Shown here: positions 61,178 through 64,000 of the stretch, piece by piece
Position numbering within the stretch: the first letter of the stretch is position 1
Layout of the letters: every line of letters starts with the position of its first letter
NCBI GenBank assembly: GCA_037127255.1
Contig: JBANSL010000003.1
Span: 48,150,814 to 48,214,813, forward strand
DNA: 64,000 bases
Source of the DNA: Persicaria tinctoria
Lineage: Eukaryota > Streptophyta > Magnoliopsida > Caryophyllales > Polygonaceae
Reading direction: 5' to 3'
Notes under the pieces: model-generated
Database searches by the model: none
What the model saw: the letters and a program-made list of their open reading frames with translations, nothing else
What the model was told of the DNA's origin: nothing
Position numbers and translations under genes: made by a program

Positions 61178-64000
61178 TGTAACGACCCAGAATTAGGATT
61201 TCCGGATTACGTTTCAAGGGATGAAACCCCTTGTTCGGATCTTGCAATCCAGGTACGGGTCAAGGTTTCAAACTCATTTTAAGATTTGTAGAAAGAGGGA
61301 TTCCGAACCCTAAAATCTCGAAGGGCCGTTGGGTACCCTTAACCTGTCCTAGGGACTAACTCGCGAAATTCATTTCAACCGGAAGCAAGACGGAAGCAAA
61401 ATTAAGATACAAAGCGCCACGGCAGAGCCGGGTCAAAACCAAAACATAAGTGGATGATTACCATTTATAATGAGTTAGAGATTTAACCAGGTCCTTCGAT
61501 TCGCAAAAAGGGAACCTCGTCATATAGACATCGAGCAATCAAAGTCTGCAGCAAATACCTTAAAAAAAAGAACGGGGAAAGGAGTCAGATCGAGCCACTC
61601 ATGCGGGACCGGCAGTCCTCGCTGGGGCCACATAGTATGTGTTATACCTAATAAAGATGCTCTAATGCAGTACGAAAGTCAAACACACTAGCATGCTCCT
61701 AGTTATAATAATGTGCAGAAATACTGTAAAGGGCCCAAGACAATGCCAAATGGCATATCCCTCTCCTACCTCCACCCCCTTCCGATAGGGCGGAGACTGG
61801 CCAGCTCGTGAATGCATTCCATCATAATCGGGGGGCACGCAAGCCTAACCCGCTCCACAATAAAGCCCACAGGCATATCATAATATAAGGAAGTTCATGA
61901 CTCGATTGACTCAGGGTACCCGATGAGGCTGGGCTACCCTATGACCCTAGCAAAGACTCTAGGACTATCACATATAACGGCCGTTCTGTTTCAAACACAT
62001 AAAGTAAGCAGATGTTCATTCAATTAGTGCAACCTAAACATGATACTACATGACATGCTTTTATGCATATGCAACACCTAACATAAAATGCAACAACAGG
62101 CATGAATGTCCAACCTGAGTAAGCCCCATAGGGAACTTACCTGAAGATGCAGAACATAAGGATAATACAAGCAAGGGCCCAAATGCAAGTCCAAAGCAAT
62201 CCAAAAGCAACATACACCTATCATCAAGTCATTGCCATAAGCCACCGACTAACATTCATATACACAAACCCAAGTTCTCAACATCCTCAAAATCAATCGA
62301 TAGTAAAACCATTTTTCAAAATCTTTCCGATTTGATCAACATCAACCAAAATCATTCTACCAATTTCCTTCTCATAACCAACATCAACAAGCCAAGACAA
62401 AAATCCCGACATTTAAACATTTAAACCTTAAAACTAATACCTCAAAATCATATTATAGAAATAATTCCGGCATTTCGGGTTCAACACATCAAATCTTTTA
62501 AGAATCATCTTCAAGAGGCTTAGAACCTTTTCTAAATAATTTAACAACGTTATTCATCCAAAATAAACACCATAATAGATCCATCTTTATAATCCTCATT
62601 TATAAATCATATTAAAAAAAATCACCTTAAAATAATTTTACTTTCCAAATACTTTTATAATATATAACATTCCAAAAATATATTTATTAGAAACTCCAAA
62701 ATCACATAGCATTAAGAACACTAAAATAATCAACAGTATATATTATACCGCATATAACAGTAGATAGTAACAACATATTATGAAGCCTTTCAATAAATCA
62801 TAATAACAACCCCAAAAGGCCCAAAAACATCCTTACCCGAATCCAGCCCCAAACCCGGCCCAAATAGAAAGGAATGAAAGAAGGATCCAGTTGGCAATCC
62901 TCCCCAAACCCGGTTCCGAAATGATATAACCCAGAAATGAAACTCTGACCCGGCCCAATCCAATAAAAGAAAAGGAGGATCTCTCCCTCAAGCTCAGACA
63001 TGACGACGAAAAACGGAGAGAGGAGGAGAAGGCCTAGGCCCTCTCCGGCGACGCCTTTCCGGCCCCAACCACTCCCAGTACGACTGGAATGAAATTCCGA
63101 CTAGAATCCAAGACAAAAGGGCAAAACGAGAGCAAGAGGAAGGAGAAGAGAGAGATTACCGAAATCGAAGAGCCTCGCCGGGAAATCATCGTCGGAGGCG
63201 CGATTGGGCTCGCTGGAGATGGAGGAAGCTTCGGGGGATCTAGGACGAAGATAAACGCTCATAAAGGTGAACATTTGAGGGATACAAGATTGGAAAACGG
63301 AGGAATAAGCCATACCCGGCCTTTTGAAATTGGGACAGGGGAAACGAAGGAGCTGGTGGCGGCGTCGGCGGTTCCCTGGCGGCGGATCCCTTCTGGTGGC
63401 TATCGGAGGTGCTGAGTTCAAAAGAGGAGGAGGTGAGGGTGGGTGTGCTCGGCTGAACTCCGGAAATGAGAAACAGAAGCGTTGATGGAGTGTGTTTGCT
63501 CTCGGTGGTGGTGCGGTGCTGTTGGCGGCGCTGGCTTCTGGCGGCGGAACTACGAGGACGACGGCGATGTGCAGACGGCGGAAGGGGATGAAATGAATGG
63601 AGAGGAGGTGGTTCTGGTGGGTGTTTGGTGAGTCTCGGTGGTCTTCAAGAAGAGAGGGAGAGAGGAGGGTGAAATTGCGGGTTCTGGGTTCCTCTGAATT
63701 TCTGGAATCTGCAGAGGAGAAATGGGAGAGAGAGGGAGATTTCTTTTGTGGGTTTTGAATCAAAAAGAGAGAGTGAAGGACTTGGCGTGGAATTGCAGGC
63801 AAAGATCTCTTGGCACTTTGCCAAGAATGAGAAAAACACACTGAGGAGGGAGGAGGAAAGATGGGTGTTGGTTTGTCCAATTTCGGAAGGGGGTGAGCTG
63901 GTGATTTCTATTGCCAATGTTGTTGTAGCTTCAAGGAGGGAGGGAAGAAAACAAAGACACAAGTGGTCCATCAAGATAAGATTTGAATTTACCTAGAAAT
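61178..64000 (-). repeat. LARD-4 5' LTR, cut by the window end
   Basis: It matches 52710-55508 of the left LTR. The missing part should be about 290 bases, after which a target duplication of GCTTT would be expected. Confidence 0.9.

Larger units (their letters stand above)
52710..64000 (-). mobile_element. LARD-4, youngest copy, right end outside the window
   Basis: The left LTR is 52710-55799, the interior 55800-61177 and the right LTR starts at 61178. Over the first 390 aligned bases I count about a dozen differences between the LTRs, and the later parts look closer still; the right LTR has a net 24 extra bases near 63037. The element is on the minus strand, with a perfect primer site. 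It belongs to a different subfamily from LARD-1, -2 and -3 (CAAGGG rather than CGAGGG in the first hairpin, GATCTTGCAATCCAGG rather than GATCTTGCGCCCCGAG). Confidence 0.92.

Overview
The window is plant nuclear DNA, most likely from a eudicot, and almost all of it is nested transposable elements. The evidence is long LTRs with a tRNA-iMet primer site, Athila-type Ty3/gypsy gag-protease remnants with a tRNA-Asp-type primer site, CACTA and Stowaway DNA transposons, RTE-type and restriction-like-endonuclease-type LINEs, and pieces of plant nuclear genes (ribosomal protein eS7, serine hydroxymethyltransferase) interrupted by introns. No complete host gene is present. The species cannot be fixed from the sequence.

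Layout. (1) 1-8369: a large non-coding LTR element (called LARD-1 here) on the minus strand, its left LTR cut by the window edge. (2) 8370-24577: a decayed Athila-like element on the minus strand (Athila-A: gag, protease and an integrase C-terminus, no reverse transcriptase). Its 3' region is split by a 9.8 kb CACTA element (9992-19808), which contains a Stowaway MITE (10481-14803), which contains a second CACTA of 4.1 kb (10587-14663). The inner CACTA carries Ulp1-like protease exons and an eS7 exon; the outer one carries a serine hydroxymethyltransferase exon. (3) 24578-27493: a solo LTR of the LARD family with a perfect 5-bp target duplication. (4) 27567-about 34324: Athila-B on the plus strand, again gag-protease only, with a palindromic TCGATATCGA motif spread through LTR and interior. 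(5) 34325-37271: an exon-like host fragment, half a Stowaway-like MITE, a 5'-truncated RTE LINE and a 21-bp minisatellite. (6) 37272-48865: LARD-3, complete, with target duplication CGTGT. (7) 48866-52709: AT-rich sequence, (TAA)n tracts, two truncated LINE 3' ends, and what may be the 5' end of a host gene. (8) 52710-64000: LARD-4, the youngest copy, whose right LTR runs off the window.

The most interesting material is the LARD family and the two Athila derivatives. All four LARD copies lie in the same orientation, have LTRs of about 2.9-3.4 kb, and the three with interiors have about 5 kb lacking recognisable gag or pol. Two short LTR stems show paired base changes between subfamilies, which suggests conserved structure. 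Both Athila derivatives have lost the reverse transcriptase, RNase H and integrase core, so like the LARDs they would depend on enzymes supplied by other elements. None of the elements looks autonomous.
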